64,000 nucleotides of DNA, from assembly GCF_029889905.1 (NCBI RefSeq), contig NZ_JARANZ010000001.1, positions 496,001 to 560,000 of the forward strand, read 5' to 3'. Below, piece by piece: positions 19,158 through 28,367 of this stretch. The translations under genes and the position numbers were made by a program. The stretch comes from Chromohalobacter sp. 11-W. GTDB lineage: Bacteria; Pseudomonadota; Gammaproteobacteria; Pseudomonadales; Halomonadaceae. The notes beneath the pieces are model-generated. The model was not told the DNA's origin, made no database searches, and saw only the letters and a list, made by a program, of their open reading frames with translations. The stretch's first letter is position 1. The number at the start of each line of letters is the position of its first letter.

Positions 19158-19637
19158 ATGCAACGCTTTCTGCCCAACGAAACCACCCATGTCGCTTTCG
19201 GTGAAGCGCTGGGGCATGCTCTGGATGGCCACGGCCAAGTACACCTCGAGGGTGAGCTGGGGGCCGGCAAAACGACGCTGACGCGTGGCATCTTGCGTGC
19301 CTATGGCCATGAGGGGGCCGTCAAGAGTCCCACTTATACCCTGGTGGAGCCCTACATGTTGCATGGGCTCTGCCTCTATCATTTCGACCTCTATCGATTG
19401 GGCGATCCCGAAGAACTCGAGTTCATGGGCGCACGCGACATGCTCGGTGAGGATGGCCTGAGCCTCATCGAATGGCCTTCTCGAGGTGCTGGATGGCTGC
19501 CCCGGGCCGATCTCGTAGTGCACTTGGCCCTGGAAGGTGAAGGCCGCCACGTCACGCTCGAAGGACTCAGTCCGCACGGCCAGGCCGTGATCGCCGCACT
19601 ACACGCCACTCGTCAGGACAAGGAAATCGACGTTTGA
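19158..19637 (+). CDS. tsaE: tRNA t6A biosynthesis ATPase TsaE
   Basis: TsaE, 159 aa, the small ATPase that supports TsaB/TsaD in forming N6-threonylcarbamoyladenosine at tRNA position 37. The Walker A is GELGAGKTTLTRG near residue 35; SPTYTLVEPY and FDLYRLGDPEELE are conserved family motifs. It lies 18 bp after nnr, and its stop overlaps the TTG start of the amidase gene. Confidence 0.95.
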   Translation: MQRFLPNETTHVAFGEALGHALDGHGQVHLEGELGAGKTTLTRGILRAYGHEGAVKSPTYTLVEPYMLHGLCLYHFDLYRLGDPEELEFMGARDMLGEDGLSLIEWPSRGAGWLPRADLVVHLALEGEGRHVTLEGLSPHGQAVIAALHATRQDKEIDV

Positions 19638-21133
19638 AGCCGTTTCATGATAAGCCCTGGCAGACGCGATGCCACCTGAATGCCGTCCGGCATCTGATGA
19701 GCCTTGCCGTGCTGATGATGCTTGCGATAAGTCATGTGGCGCCTGTGCAGGCCGCCGACGTTGACGTCGACAATATCCGTCTCTGGGCGGCGCCCGATCA
19801 TGTGCGCGTGGTCTTCGATTTGTCCGACGAGGTGGACAGTTCCGTGTTCAAGCTCGACGATCCGCGCCGGCTGGTCGTCGACTTGAAGGACGCGCAACTG
19901 GCCTTCGATCCGGACGATATCGACACGGGCGACAGTGCGATAGAGGCGTTGCGCACCGGGAGGCGCAACGGCGATGACTTGCGCGTGGTCTTCGACCTCA
20001 ATAGGAAGATAGAGCCGCACCATTTCTTGTTGCCGCCCACCGATCAGTATAGTTACCGCCTCGTGGTCGATCTCGACTACCCGGGCGAGGGCGCGCTGGA
20101 CGAGCCCGTCGACCCCATCGCAGCCATGATTCGCGATCAGGAAATGGATGCCGAGCGAGAGCTGATGCAGGCTGAGGCCGAAGGGACGTCTCCAAGCGTG
20201 GCGTTGGCCAAGCGCGACAGCCAAGCGAAACCTCATCCCAAGCGCGATATCATCGTGGCCGTCGACCCCGGCCATGGGGGCGAAGATCCGGGCGCGATCG
20301 GGCCTAGCGGTACGTACGAAAAAGACGTCGTCTTGGCCATCGCTCGCAAGCTCAAAGCACATATTAGTGCCACCTCGGGGTTCAAGGCCTTCCTGACGCG
20401 AGATAGCGATTACTACGTGGGCCTTCGCAAAAGGACGTTGCTGGCACGCGAGCAGAAAGCCGATTTCTTCGTCTCGGTGCATGCCGATGCGGTCAAGAGC
20501 CGAGGGCCCACCGGTAGCTCCGTCTATGCGCTGTCCAAGAACGGGGCTACCTCGGAGAGTGCGCGTTGGCTGGCCGAGACGGAAAACCGGTCCGACCTGA
20601 TTGGCGGTGTCGATGGCAATCTCGATCTGTCTGACAAGGACGAAGTGCTGCGTGGTGTCTTGCTCGACCTGACCATGACCGCGACGATGAATGACTCTCT
20701 AAGCGTTGGCGGACAGGTGCTCGATAAACTGGGGCGCGTCAATCATCTGCATCGCTCACAAGTCGAGCAGGCGGGCTTCGTGGTGCTGAAGTCACCTGAT
20801 ATCCCGTCCTTGTTGGTCGAAACCGGGTTTATCTCCAATCCTGGCGAAGAAAAGAGGCTGCGCTCGTCGGCGTTTCAAGAGCAGATTGCGGATGCCATCG
20901 GCGACGGAATCATCGCGCATTTTCGCCGCCATCCACCGCCTAGCAGTCTGCTGGCCTGGCAGCGCGATCAGGGGCGGGGCGGCGGCCCTGGCGAATATCG
21001 CGTGCAAAGGGGCGATACCTTGTCTCAGGTGGCGGCGCGTCATGATGTGACGATGCTGGCTCTCAAGCAGGCCAACGATCTTAGCGGCGATATTCTGCGC
21101 GTGGGCCAAGTGTTGAAGATACCTCATTCTTGA
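19634..21133 (+). CDS. amiB: N-acetylmuramoyl-L-alanine amidase with AMIN and LysM domains
   Basis: A 499-aa periplasmic amidase that splits septal peptidoglycan. Domain order: signal peptide; AMIN domain (DVDNIRLWAAPDHVRVVFDL) for septal targeting; Amidase_3 domain with zinc ligands in DPGHGGEDPGA, YEKDVVLA and VSVHADA and the catalytic Glu in LLVETGFISNP; C-terminal LysM (YRVQRGDTLSQVAARH). A TTG at 19634 is chosen: it follows AAGGA, overlaps the tsaE stop and supplies a basic n-region. The first ATG (19697) would give a signal peptide without positive charge. The symbol follows the tsaE-amiB-mutL-miaA order. Confidence 0.9.
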   Translation: MKPFHDKPWQTRCHLNAVRHLMSLAVLMMLAISHVAPVQAADVDVDNIRLWAAPDHVRVVFDLSDEVDSSVFKLDDPRRLVVDLKDAQLAFDPDDIDTGDSAIEALRTGRRNGDDLRVVFDLNRKIEPHHFLLPPTDQYSYRLVVDLDYPGEGALDEPVDPIAAMIRDQEMDAERELMQAEAEGTSPSVALAKRDSQAKPHPKRDIIVAVDPGHGGEDPGAIGPSGTYEKDVVLAIARKLKAHISATSGFKAFLTRDSDYYVGLRKRTLLAREQKADFFVSVHADAVKSRGPTGSSVYALSKNGATSESARWLAETENRSDLIGGVDGNLDLSDKDEVLRGVLLDLTMTATMNDSLSVGGQVLDKLGRVNHLHRSQVEQAGFVVLKSPDIPSLLVETGFISNPGEEKRLRSSAFQEQIADAIGDGIIAHFRRHPPPSSLLAWQRDQGRGGGPGEYRVQRGDTLSQVAARHDVTMLALKQANDLSGDILRVGQVLKIPHS

Positions 21134-21169
21134 GCGTCGACATGACGTGAGCCCTATGCGCGAGGCACA

Positions 21170-23110
21170 ATGGCGGTTATGACTGAATCCCGACGCATTC
21201 ATATTCTTGACCCCCGGCTCGCCAACCAGATCGCGGCCGGCGAGGTCGTCGAGCGACCCGCTTCGGTATTGAAGGAGTTGGCCGAAAACGCCATCGATGC
21301 CGGTAGCCAGCGTATTGAGATCGACCTCGAAGCTGGCGGCGCCCGCTTGATTCGTGTGCGTGACGATGGGCGTGGCATCGCCGAGGACGATCTGCCGCTG
21401 GCACTGTCACGGCATGCCACCAGCAAGATTGCCTCGCTGGACGATCTCGAAGGCGTAGATAGTCTCGGCTTTCGCGGCGAGGCGCTGGCCTCGATAAGTT
21501 CGGTCTCGCGCCTCGAGCTGGTTTCCAACACGCAGGATGAGCCGAGCGAGGGTTGGCGTGTGGTCGCCGAAGGGCGTCAGATGGAGCCGCGTGTTAGCCC
21601 TGCGCCACATCCGCGTGGCAGCTCGGTCGTGGTTCGCGACCTGTTCTTCAATACGCCCGCACGCCGCAAGTTCCTGCGTACCGAGAAGACCGAGTTCGGC
21701 CATGTCGAAGAGACGTTTCGGCGGCTGGTGCTATCGCGCTACGACATCGCCTGGGTGCTGCGGCACAATCAGAAGGTCGTGCACCAACTGCGGGCGGGTG
21801 ATGAGCCGGCGGCGATGGAGCGACGTGTTGGGGCGCTGCTGGGTCGCAATTTCCTCGACAATGCCCTGCATGTGGATATCGAAGCGACCGGTTTACGCCT
21901 GTGGGGCTGGGTCGGGTTGCCGACGCATTCCCGAGCGCAGGCGGACCAGCAGTATTTCTTCGTCAATGGCCGCGTCGTGCGTGACCGGCTGGTCGCCCAT
22001 GCCGTGCGTCAAGCCTATCGTGATGTGCTGTTTCACGGTCGCCATCCGGTTTTCGTGCTCTACCTGGAACTCGATCCGCACGTGGTCGATGTCAATGTGC
22101 ATCCCACCAAGCATGAAGTCCGCTTTCGCGATGGACGTCTGGTGCACGACTTCCTGTTCTCGAGCCTACACCGTGCGCTGGCCGATGTGCGTCCCAACGA
22201 GGCCTCTTCGTCAGACGCGGCGACCGTGAGCGTTGGTAGCGCTGGTGATGAAACGCCGGCATCGGGAGCATCAGCGGCGGCTGTCGACGCGCAACCGCGC
22301 TGGCAACAACAGGGCATGGCACTGGGCGCCGATCAGGAACGCCCCGCTGCTCATCGTGTGCGCGAGTTCATGGCCGGTTACCAGGCACTGCATCCCGAGC
22401 ATGAAGAACAGCTTTTGACGCCGCAGCCGCAGCGCAACGAGCCCGAGGCGCCGGAGACACATGCGCCCGGCGTCCAGGCGCAGGCGATGCCCGAGGCCGA
22501 TGCGACCCAAGCGCCGCCATTGGGTTATGCGGTGGCGCAGTTGCATGGGGTCTATATCCTCTCGCAGACCGCACGCGGGCTGGTCGTGGTCGATATGCAT
22601 GCCGCGCACGAGCGCATCACCTACGAGCGCATGAAGCAGCAAGTGCATGGTGACGGACAGGCCTTGGGGCGGTTGCAGACACAGCCGCTGCTGGTGCCGA
22701 TGTCGCTGGCGGTCAGCACGCGCGAGGTGGAAACCGCCGAACGCGAACACGAGACTTTCGAGCGTCTGGGGGTCGAGCTGGACGTCGCCGGCCCGGAAAC
22801 ACTCCTCGTACGCCGAGTGCCAGTGCTGCTCGACAATGCCGATGTTGAATCGCTGATTCATGGCATGCTGGGCGATCTCGAGCGCTTCGGGCGGTCGGAC
22901 AGAGTCGAAGCGCATATCAATGAATTGCTTGCCAGTATGTCGTGCCATGGCAGCGTGCGGGCCAACCGCCGGCTGACAGTGCCCGAGATGAATGCCTTGC
23001 TGCGCGACATGGAGCGCACCGAGCGCAGCGGGCAGTGCAATCACGGGCGGCCAACTTGGACCGAAATGTCGATGCACGAGCTGGATAAGCTGTTTCTCCG
23101 TGGCCAGTAA
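21170..23110 (+). CDS. mutL: DNA mismatch repair protein MutL (endonuclease type)
   Basis: MutL, 646 aa, linking MutS mismatch recognition to strand removal. The GHKL ATPase N-terminus shows [29 protein letters not shown] and [10 protein letters not shown]. An acidic linker is followed by the dimerisation domain. This carries [12 protein letters not shown], which fits the metal-binding D-x-H-A-x2-E-x4-E nuclease motif with Met for Gln. [11 protein letters not shown] and CNHGRPTW near the C-terminus are the accompanying motifs. That points to a MutH-independent, self-nicking MutL like those of Pseudomonas and Neisseria. ATG 21170 follows GCGAGGCACA. Confidence 0.95.
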   Translation: MAVMTESRRIHILDPRLANQIAAGEVVERPASVLKELAENAIDAGSQRIEIDLEAGGARLIRVRDDGRGIAEDDLPLALSRHATSKIASLDDLEGVDSLGFRGEALASISSVSRLELVSNTQDEPSEGWRVVAEGRQMEPRVSPAPHPRGSSVVVRDLFFNTPARRKFLRTEKTEFGHVEETFRRLVLSRYDIAWVLRHNQKVVHQLRAGDEPAAMERRVGALLGRNFLDNALHVDIEATGLRLWGWVGLPTHSRAQADQQYFFVNGRVVRDRLVAHAVRQAYRDVLFHGRHPVFVLYLELDPHVVDVNVHPTKHEVRFRDGRLVHDFLFSSLHRALADVRPNEASSSDAATVSVGSAGDETPASGASAAAVDAQPRWQQQGMALGADQERPAAHRVREFMAGYQALHPEHEEQLLTPQPQRNEPEAPETHAPGVQAQAMPEADATQAPPLGYAVAQLHGVYILSQTARGLVVVDMHAAHERITYERMKQQVHGDGQALGRLQTQPLLVPMSLAVSTREVETAEREHETFERLGVELDVAGPETLLVRRVPVLLDNADVESLIHGMLGDLERFGRSDRVEAHINELLASMSCHGSVRANRRLTVPEMNALLRDMERTERSGQCNHGRPTWTEMSMHELDKLFLRGQ

Positions 23111-23141
23111 GGCTGGTCATTGACCGTTTTCAGGATTTTCG

Positions 23142-24080
23142 ATGAACGATACGCGGCCACTGGCCATCCTCTTGATGGGCCCAACGGCGGCCGGCAAGAC
23201 CGATTCGGCCATCGCCCTGCGCGAGCGCCTGGGCGGCGAACTAATCAGCGTCGACTCGGCGATGATCTATCGCGGCATGGACATCGGTACCGCGAAACCG
23301 TCGGCGGAAGAGTTGGCGCGGGCTCCACATCGCCTGATCGACATTCGCGACCCCGCCGAAACGTACTCCGCCGCTGAATTCCGCGAAGATGCTCTGACTG
23401 AGATGCGCGACATCTCGTCGCAGGGGCGTATCCCTATACTCGTGGGTGGCACCATGATGTACATCAAGCGTTTGATCGATGGTGTGGCGGAATTGCCTGC
23501 CCGCGACCCTGCGCTGCGCGATGAGTTGGCCCTGCGTGCCGAGCGCGAAGGACTGGAGGCGCTGCATGCAGAGCTCGCGCAGGTCGATCCAGTCGCCGCG
23601 AGAACCATCCATCCGCACAATCGGCAGCGCCTGTTGCGGGCACTGGAAGTGTATCGCCTCACTGGCCGGGCACTAGGCGAGCTCTGGGCCGAACAGCCCC
23701 GTGAAACCTTTCCTTGGCGTCTCGTGTCCATAGCGCTGGCTCCTACCGAACGCCGGGTGTTGCATGCACGTATCGCGCAGCGCTTCGAAAGCATGTTGGC
23801 GGGAGGCTTCCGCGAGGAAGTCGCCACGCTCAGGGCGCGTGGCGATTTGCATCGTGGGTTCCCCGCGATTCGCTGTGTCGGCTATCGTCAGATGTGGGAG
23901 CATTTGGATGGCGAGACCGATGAGGCCACGATGCGCGAGCGAGGCATGGCAGCGACGCGGCAACTCGCCAAGCGTCAGTTGACTTGGCTGCGCAATTGGC
24001 AAGGCGTGCAGTGGGTCGATAGCGAGGCGAGCGATATGCACGAGCAGGTATTGAAAATCGTGCGCGGAAGCGGCACTTAG
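23142..24080 (+). CDS. miaA: tRNA dimethylallyltransferase MiaA
   Basis: MiaA, 312 aa, adds an isopentenyl group from DMAPP to A37 of tRNAs that read UNN codons. The P-loop is GPTAAGKTDSA at about 13-23; SVDSAMIYRGMDIGTAKP and VGGTMMYIKRLIDG are characteristic. TIHPHNRQRLLRALEVYRLTG and AIRCVGYRQMWEHL complete the signature. It follows mutL by 31 bp and precedes hfq by 124 bp, the order conserved across gammaproteobacteria. Confidence 0.97.
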   Translation: MNDTRPLAILLMGPTAAGKTDSAIALRERLGGELISVDSAMIYRGMDIGTAKPSAEELARAPHRLIDIRDPAETYSAAEFREDALTEMRDISSQGRIPILVGGTMMYIKRLIDGVAELPARDPALRDELALRAEREGLEALHAELAQVDPVAARTIHPHNRQRLLRALEVYRLTGRALGELWAEQPRETFPWRLVSIALAPTERRVLHARIAQRFESMLAGGFREEVATLRARGDLHRGFPAIRCVGYRQMWEHLDGETDEATMRERGMAATRQLAKRQLTWLRNWQGVQWVDSEASDMHEQVLKIVRGSGT

Positions 24081-24204
24081 CGTAAGATGACCGGTCACGA
24101 CAACGCTTGGCGAGTAGCGCCGCGAACGGCGGTGGCGACGCGAATGGCGGCTGTGACCCTTCGAAAACGACCATAAACCACAGCGAGAAGTTAGGGAGAG
24201 CAAA

Positions 24205-24456
24205 ATGTCCAAAGGACAGTCCCTTCAAGATCCGTACTTGAACATTCTGCGCAAGGAGCGCATTCCGGTCTCCATCTTTTTGGTGAACGGTATTAAATTG
24301 CAGGGACAGGTCGAGTCTTTCGATCAATTCGTCATCCTGCTGCGCAATACCGTCAGCCAGATGGTGTACAAGCACGCCATTTCCACTGTCGTGCCATCCC
24401 GCAACGTGCGTCTTCCCGTCCAGGATCCGAATGCCCCGGCGGAAGAAGACGTTTGA
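24205..24456 (+). CDS. hfq: RNA chaperone Hfq
   Basis: Hfq, 83 aa, forms a hexameric ring that pairs small RNAs with mRNAs. The Sm1 part runs [20 protein letters not shown] and the Sm2 motif [13 protein letters not shown] contains the YKH residues for U-rich RNA. The tail is short (about 15 residues), closer to Pseudomonas than to the long E. coli tail. The ribosome site is AGGGAGAG. The 124-bp gap after miaA probably holds its own promoter, but I cannot place one with confidence. hflX follows after 14 bp. Confidence 0.98.
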   Translation: MSKGQSLQDPYLNILRKERIPVSIFLVNGIKLQGQVESFDQFVILLRNTVSQMVYKHAISTVVPSRNVRLPVQDPNAPAEEDV

Positions 24457-24470
24457 TCGAGAGGCGCTGA

Positions 24471-25790
24471 TTGTTTTTCGAACGTCCCGACGCCGGTGAA
24501 ACGGCGGTTCTCGTCCATGTGGATTTCCACGACGAACAGGAACGTGAAGACCCGGGAGAATTCCTGGAGTTGGTGCGTTCCTCGGGTGTGACGCCGGCGA
24601 CCCTCATCGAGGGCAGTCGGCGTCGTCCCGACCCCAAGACATTTATCGGCAGCGGTAAGCTGGAGGAGATTCGCGAGATACGCGAACTTCACGGCGCCGA
24701 AGTCGTCATTTTCAATCATGCCTTGTCGCCTTCACAGGAGCGCAATCTGGAGCGCGCCCTGAAAAGTCGCGTGCTGGATCGCACGGGTTTGATACTGGAT
24801 ATATTCGCGCAGCGCGCGCGTACGCACGAAGGCAAGCTTCAGGTCGAGTTGGCACAGCTGGAGTACATGTCGACGCGCCTGGTGCGTGGCTGGACCCACC
24901 TGGAGCGCCAGAAAGGCGGGATCGGCTTGCGCGGTCCGGGGGAAACGCAGCTCGAGACCGACCGCCGCTTGTTGGGTGGGCGTATCAAGGCGATTCACAA
25001 GCGGTTGGAGAAGGTCCGCACCCAGCGCGACCAGAATCGCCGTGCGCGGGCGCGTGCCGAGATCCCCAGCGTTTCCTTGGTGGGCTATACCAATGCCGGT
25101 AAGTCGACGCTGTTCAATGCCTTGACCAAGTCGGATGTGTACGCCGCCGACCAGCTGTTCGCCACGCTCGATCCGACGCTGCGTCGCATCGACGTGGAGG
25201 ATGTCGGGCCGGTGGTCATGGCTGATACCGTGGGTTTCATCCGCCATCTGCCGCACAAGCTGGTGGAGGCGTTTCGTGCCACCTTGCAAGAAGCGACCGA
25301 GGCCTCGTTGTTGGTGCATGTCATCGATGCGGCGGACCCGGATCGCGATTTCAACGTGGCACAGGTCGATGAGGTGCTCGAGGAAATCGGTGCCGCCGAG
25401 GTGCCACGGCTGCTGGTCATGAACAAGATCGACATATTGGACAGCGCCCCACGTCTTGAGCGTGACGGACACGGGCGTCCACAGGTCGTGTGGCTATCGG
25501 CGCGTGATGCACGCGGCTTTGAATTGCTGCATCAAGCACTCGGCGAGCTGCTGGCTGAAGAGCTGCTCGAGACGAGTTTGACGTTGGAGCCCGAACAGGG
25601 AAGATTGCGGGCATCGCTGCATGCGTTGAATGCCGTGCAGCAAGAACAATTTGACGAGCAGGGCCGAATCCTGCTGGATATCCGTCTGCCTAGACGCGAT
25701 TTCTTTCAGCTGATGGCCCGTCTCGACGAAAACGCAGCACACTATTTGCCGCCGGGAGCCCTCGATCGCCCGGAGTGGGAGCGCCACTGA
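24471..25790 (+). CDS. hflX: Ribosome-associated GTPase HflX
   Basis: HflX, 439 aa, an Obg-family GTPase that rescues or splits stalled 70S ribosomes. The N-terminal glycine-rich subdomain includes GWTHLERQKGGIGLRGPGETQLETD. The G domain follows with GYTNAGKSTLFN (G1), DTVGFIRHLP (G3) and MNKIDIL (G4). The start is a TTG at 24471 after GAGAGG. No ATG fits, and the resulting MFFERPDAGETAVLVHV lines up with the N-terminus known for HflX. Confidence 0.95.
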   Translation: MFFERPDAGETAVLVHVDFHDEQEREDPGEFLELVRSSGVTPATLIEGSRRRPDPKTFIGSGKLEEIREIRELHGAEVVIFNHALSPSQERNLERALKSRVLDRTGLILDIFAQRARTHEGKLQVELAQLEYMSTRLVRGWTHLERQKGGIGLRGPGETQLETDRRLLGGRIKAIHKRLEKVRTQRDQNRRARARAEIPSVSLVGYTNAGKSTLFNALTKSDVYAADQLFATLDPTLRRIDVEDVGPVVMADTVGFIRHLPHKLVEAFRATLQEATEASLLVHVIDAADPDRDFNVAQVDEVLEEIGAAEVPRLLVMNKIDILDSAPRLERDGHGRPQVVWLSARDARGFELLHQALGELLAEELLETSLTLEPEQGRLRASLHALNAVQQEQFDEQGRILLDIRLPRRDFFQLMARLDENAAHYLPPGALDRPEWERH

Positions 25791-25851
25791 CAGTGCCCGT
25801 CACTGGCGTCCCTGGCGAGATGCATCGCAATCAATGCAGTGGAGAAAACGT

Positions 25852-27219
25852 ATGGCTTGGAACGAGCCTGGTGGTGGAAATCAGCAGGACCCGTGGAGCG
25901 GCGGCGGTGGTCGCCGCGGCAGCGGTAACGGTGGGGGTAATGGTGGCAACAACCAAGGCCCACCGGATCTCGACGAGGCGCTGAAGAAGTTTCAGGACAA
26001 GCTTAGTCGCTTGATGGGGAAACGCGGTAAGCGTGGCAGCGATGGCAACGGAGGTGGCTCGGGCGGCAAGGGGAATCCCTTCATACTGCCGGGTGTGCTA
26101 GTGATCATCGCATTGGCCGTCTGGGCCGGGTCTGGGTTCTACGTGGTCGATCAGTCTGAACGCGGTGTGGTGCTGCGCTTCGGCAAGTATCACGAGACGG
26201 TGAATCCCGGTCTGCATTGGAGCCCGACCTTCGTCGACCAAGTGACGAGGGTGAATGTTACCGAGGTGCGTTCGTTCCGGCAGGATGCCTCCATGCTGAC
26301 GAGCGATACCAACATCGTGACGGTGCGTCTCTCTGCTCAGTATCAGGTCGCCAATCCTCGCGATTATGTGCTTAACGTGCGTGATCCTGAGCAGAGTCTG
26401 CGTAACGCGCTCGATTCCACGTTACGCCATGTCGTCGGTGCGAGTGGCATGCAGAATGTGCTGACCAGTACTACTGAGGTCGAAGAAGTCAAGCAGATCG
26501 ATGAAGGCGGTAAGGTGCCGGATATGCCGGAAACCGTGGAAGATCCCAGCGAATTGCCGGTGGTCACCATGACGCCGCCGGTCCCGGACTCGTTGCTCAG
26601 TGGCCGTGAGGAGCTCGGTCCCGAGGTCGCCAAGCGGCTCCAGGAGTCTCTGGATGCCTACGGGCTAGGGTTGCGTTTGCAGACCGTCAATCTGGAGAGC
26701 ACTCAGGCGCCGGAACAGGTTCAAGATGCCGTAGACGATGTGATTCGCTCACGTGAAGATCGCCAGCGTTTGATCAACGAAGCACGGGCCTACGAGAACG
26801 CCCTGCAGCCCCGCACTGAAGGGGAAGCGCAGCGCTTTATCGAAGAAGCTACCGGTTACCGTAATACCGTGGTATCGGATGCTGAAGGTCAAACCAACCG
26901 CTTCCTGGCGGTACTGGACGAATACCAGCAGGCGCCGGACGTGACGCGCCAGCGTCTCTATCTGGATACGGTGAGCGAGGTATTGGGTAACAACCGCAAG
27001 GCATTGATCGATGTTGGCTCTCAGAACAACTCGATGATTTATCTACCGCTCGATCAGCTAGGTAAGCCTCGCGCCGGTGGCAGCGGTAGCGATGCTGACT
27101 CGCAAGATATACGTCAACTTGAGTCGGTCTCCCAGCAGGTTCAAAACGAACCACTTTCTGGTAGCGACAACAGCAGTGGTCAGCGCCAGTCGAGCGGAAT
27201 TTCGCGGGAGGGTCGTTAA
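25852..27219 (+). CDS. hflK: HflK, FtsH protease modulator subunit
   Basis: HflK, 455 aa, an inner-membrane SPFH/prohibitin protein that forms the HflKC cage around FtsH and limits its proteolysis. The Gly/Asn-rich N-terminus (MAWNEPGGGNQQDP) is followed by one membrane helix at about residues 80-97. The SPFH domain begins 'YVVDQSERGVVLRFGKYHETVNPGLHW'-like and has 'EARAYENALQPR'-type coiled coil after it. An insert of about 35 acidic residues (around EVKQIDEGGKVPDMPETVED) sits within the SPFH region, longer than I would expect from E. coli. ATG 25852 follows GGAGAAAACGT. hflC starts 2 bases after the stop. Confidence 0.94.
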   Translation: MAWNEPGGGNQQDPWSGGGGRRGSGNGGGNGGNNQGPPDLDEALKKFQDKLSRLMGKRGKRGSDGNGGGSGGKGNPFILPGVLVIIALAVWAGSGFYVVDQSERGVVLRFGKYHETVNPGLHWSPTFVDQVTRVNVTEVRSFRQDASMLTSDTNIVTVRLSAQYQVANPRDYVLNVRDPEQSLRNALDSTLRHVVGASGMQNVLTSTTEVEEVKQIDEGGKVPDMPETVEDPSELPVVTMTPPVPDSLLSGREELGPEVAKRLQESLDAYGLGLRLQTVNLESTQAPEQVQDAVDDVIRSREDRQRLINEARAYENALQPRTEGEAQRFIEEATGYRNTVVSDAEGQTNRFLAVLDEYQQAPDVTRQRLYLDTVSEVLGNNRKALIDVGSQNNSMIYLPLDQLGKPRAGGSGSDADSQDIRQLESVSQQVQNEPLSGSDNSSGQRQSSGISREGR

Positions 27220-27221
27220 TC

Positions 27222-28115
27222 ATGGTCAACAATCGTGCCTTGGGTATCGTCGCATTGCTGGCCGTAGGGGCCTGGATCGCCAGTTCCAGCCTGTATGTGG
27301 TGACGGAGAAGCAGCGTGCCATCAAGTTACGTTTCGGTGAGGTAGTGCAGGCCGATATCGAACCTGGCTTGCATGTGAAATGGCCGGTGCTCAACACCGT
27401 GCGCTTCTTCGATGCGCGCGTGCAGATGCTGGAAAGCACCGAAAGTCGCTTTCTGACAGCGCGTCGCAATGCCTTGATCGTCGACTCCTACGTCAAGTGG
27501 CAGGTCGTCGATCCCAGCCTGTTCTATCAGGCCACACGGGGCGAGGTATCGCGTGCCGAGGGCCTCATTGCGCCGCGCGTCGATGAAAGCTTGCGTAACG
27601 CTTTCGGTAGCCGCGAAGTGGACAAGATCATCAGCGAAGAACGCAACGAGATGCTCGAGGAGCCTCAGAAGCAGTTGGATAAACGACTGCGCGAGGAAGT
27701 AGGTGTCTCGATACTGGACATTCGTCTCAAGCGTGTCGAGCTGCCTCAGGAAGTTCAGCAGGCGGTTTTCCAGCGTATGCGCACCGAGCGTAATGCCGAA
27801 GCGCGTCAGTATCGCGCCCAGGGCCAGGAGCAGGCCGAGCGTATTCGCGCCCGCGCTGATCGTGAGCGTCAGGTGACGCTGGCGAACGCCCGCAAGAAGG
27901 CCGAGACACTGCGTGGTGAAGGCGATGCCAAGGCTGCGGAGATCTACGCCAATGCTTATAAGCAGGATGAAGACTTCTTTGATTTCTATCGTTCCCTGCA
28001 GGCGTACCGGAACAGCTTCGACAAGGGCGACGATATGCTGTTGTTGAGCCCGGATAGCGAGTTCTTCCGTTATTTCCGGTCGCCGAACGGCGAGGCAAGC
28101 AGTAACGACGAATAA
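27222..28115 (+). CDS. hflC: HflC, FtsH protease modulator subunit
   Basis: HflC, 297 aa, partner of HflK. The N-terminal membrane helix (ALGIVALLAVGAWIASSSLYVV) leads into an SPFH domain (YVVTEKQRAIKLRFGEV; GLHVKWP). A long Arg/Glu/Ala-rich helix (ERNAEARQYRAQGQEQAE) follows, as in stomatin-like proteins. The two genes are almost contiguous and surely co-transcribed. A hairpin with tandem repeats and a strong terminator follow at 28125-28223. Confidence 0.95.
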   Translation: MVNNRALGIVALLAVGAWIASSSLYVVTEKQRAIKLRFGEVVQADIEPGLHVKWPVLNTVRFFDARVQMLESTESRFLTARRNALIVDSYVKWQVVDPSLFYQATRGEVSRAEGLIAPRVDESLRNAFGSREVDKIISEERNEMLEEPQKQLDKRLREEVGVSILDIRLKRVELPQEVQQAVFQRMRTERNAEARQYRAQGQEQAERIRARADRERQVTLANARKKAETLRGEGDAKAAEIYANAYKQDEDFFDFYRSLQAYRNSFDKGDDMLLLSPDSEFFRYFRSPNGEASSNDE

Positions 28116-28124
28116 GTCACGACC

Positions 28125-28181
28125 TGGCCTCCGGGGTACGTCCGTCCGGGGTACATCCGTCCGGGGTACATCCGGAGGCCA
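28125..28181 (+). repeat. Tandem 15-bp repeats enclosed by a 10-bp inverted repeat
   Basis: Two and most of a third copy of GGGGTAC(G/A)TCCGTCC lie head to tail (28133-28147, 28148-28162, 28163-28175). They are enclosed by TGGCCTCCGG (28125-28134) and its perfect complement CCGGAGGCCA (28172-28181). The element sits between the hflC stop and its terminator, so it would form a long stem-loop in the hflKC mRNA 3' end. The units are too short and too alike in spacing to be CRISPR. Confidence 0.7.
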
Positions 28182-28200
28182 AACGTGATAGACTCTTGAC

Positions 28201-28223
28201 ACCGGGCGTCGCCCGGTTTTTTT
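28201..28223 (+). terminator. Rho-independent terminator after hflC
   Basis: ACCGGGC (28201-28207), loop GTC, GCCCGGT (28211-28217), and a run of seven T in total from the stem end. It closes the hfq-hflX-hflK-hflC run. Confidence 0.9.
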
Positions 28224-28367
28224 GTGGCCTGTCAGCGGATATGGATGCCTCTACGGCGATTCGCGACGGGTTCGGTATGCGACTCCGACATGACGTGTCA
28301 GCGTTCGTGTCGTCTCGCCCTCAGCCGACGATGCCAATACGCCACTCATTTCTGGCAGGACCGAAAA

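Noticed and set aside
28133-28175. Possible CRISPR-like repeats
   Set aside because: The 15-bp units are directly adjacent with no spacers and no cas genes occur in the window.
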